A stretch of 7,435 nt of DNA, from positions 2,230 to 9,664 of the forward strand of contig MHDY01000251.1 of NCBI GenBank assembly GCA_001803705.1, in the 5' to 3' direction. Under the pieces are notes generated by a model. It was not told where the DNA came from. It did not search any database and saw only the letters and a list, made by a program, of their open reading frames with translations. Of this stretch, positions 7,016 through 7,435 are shown one piece after another; position 1 is the first letter of the stretch, and each line of letters opens with the position of its first letter. The position numbers were made by a program, and so were the translations under genes. Source of the stretch: Nitrospirae bacterium GWC2_56_14. Lineage in GTDB: Bacteria > Nitrospirota > UBA9217.

Positions 7016-7435
7016 TCACTTCGCTTCCCAGCACCGTACCAGATGCCCCGGCGAGATCTCGAGCAGGTCCGGATCTACTTCACAGCGCGCGGTTTTGAGG
7101 TCGCAGCGCGGTGCGAACTTGCATCCCAGGGGCAGATCTTCGAGCCGCGGCACGGAACCGGGAATGGTCTTAAGCCGCACCCGGCCGGTCTGTCCCGGCT
7201 TCGGCATCGAGGCCATGAGCCCGCGCGTATAGGGGTGGAGGGGATGTTTGAACAAATCGACGATGCCGGCCTGTTCCACGATCTTGCCGGCGTACATGAC
7301 GGCAACCTCATCAGCGCGTTCGGCGATCAGGCCGAGGTCGTGGGTGACCAGGATCAGCGCCATGCCCATTTCCTTCTGGATCCGTTCGAGCAGTTCGAGG
7401 ATGTGCGCCTGGATCGTCACATCGAGCGCCGTGGT
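7016..7435 (-). CDS. dppD: Dipeptide/oligopeptide ABC importer, ATP-binding subunit DppD/OppD (C-terminal part)
   Basis: The frame runs off the right edge, so only the last 139 codons are present; Walker A, Q-loop, signature and Walker B lie outside. The visible part starts at the D-loop (TTALDVTIQAHILELL) and continues with the H-loop (LVTHDLGLIAERADEVAVMYAG), then the oligopeptide-transporter extension (HPLHPYTRGLMASMPKPG). The tail carries four cysteines (GCKFAPRC, TARC, LVRC) spaced C-x5-C-x6-C-x16-C, matching the [4Fe-4S] site of Dpp/Opp ATPases and nearly the same as the spacing in the downstream dppF product. THDLGLIAE and LGCKFAPRC wording fits DppD/OppD rather than DppF/OppF. It pairs with the next gene to form the ATPase heterodimer. 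The permease and binding-protein genes are expected further right. Confidence 0.9.
   Translation of the reverse strand, partial: TTALDVTIQAHILELLERIQKEMGMALILVTHDLGLIAERADEVAVMYAGKIVEQAGIVDLFKHPLHPYTRGLMASMPKPGQTGRVRLKTIPGSVPRLEDLPLGCKFAPRCDLKTARCEVDPDLLEISPGHLVRCWEAK

Overview
The window is GC-rich, densely coded, Gram-negative bacterial DNA. A lipobox protein, an outer-membrane beta-barrel protein and a CHASE2 adenylate cyclase next to a FecR-domain protein are all present. This combination, together with short 'cggatt'-type dispersed repeats, fits a deltaproteobacterial-type (Desulfobacterota) or Nitrospirota-like genome. That placement is an inference from gene content; there is no rRNA or marker gene here.

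Left block (1-5707, plus strand): four genes packed head to tail like an operon. They are (1) the 3' part of a TPR plus outer-membrane beta-barrel protein with a Slam-like layout; (2) a secreted FecR-domain protein, whose start overlaps gene 1 by 4 bp (ATGA); (3) a 608-aa lipoprotein with an N-terminal beta domain, one fibronectin type III domain and a right-handed beta-helix; and (4) a 643-aa inner-membrane class III adenylate cyclase with a periplasmic CHASE2 sensor. The gaps are -4, 12 and 16 bp. The predicted locations run from the outer membrane or cell surface through the periplasm to a cytoplasmic cAMP-making domain. The set therefore reads as an envelope export/sensing module coupled to cAMP signalling. 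The promoter lies upstream of the window.

Middle (5708-5907): a 200-bp gap between convergent genes. It holds several imperfect inverted repeats but no convincing intrinsic terminator.

Right block (5908-7435, minus strand): the two ATPase genes of a dipeptide/oligopeptide ABC importer, dppD/oppD (only its C-terminal 139 codons) followed by dppF/oppF (complete, 320 aa). These genes usually abut or overlap. Here they are 145 bp apart, and the gap carries two inverted arms of four 7-bp repeats each (core cggatt), which looks like a mobile or dispersed repeat inserted into the operon.

The most interesting points are the four-gene envelope-to-cAMP cluster, the possibility that the barrel protein exports the neighbouring beta-helix lipoprotein, and the repeat between the ABC ATPase genes. 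No RNA genes, CRISPR arrays, transposase genes or attachment sites were seen.
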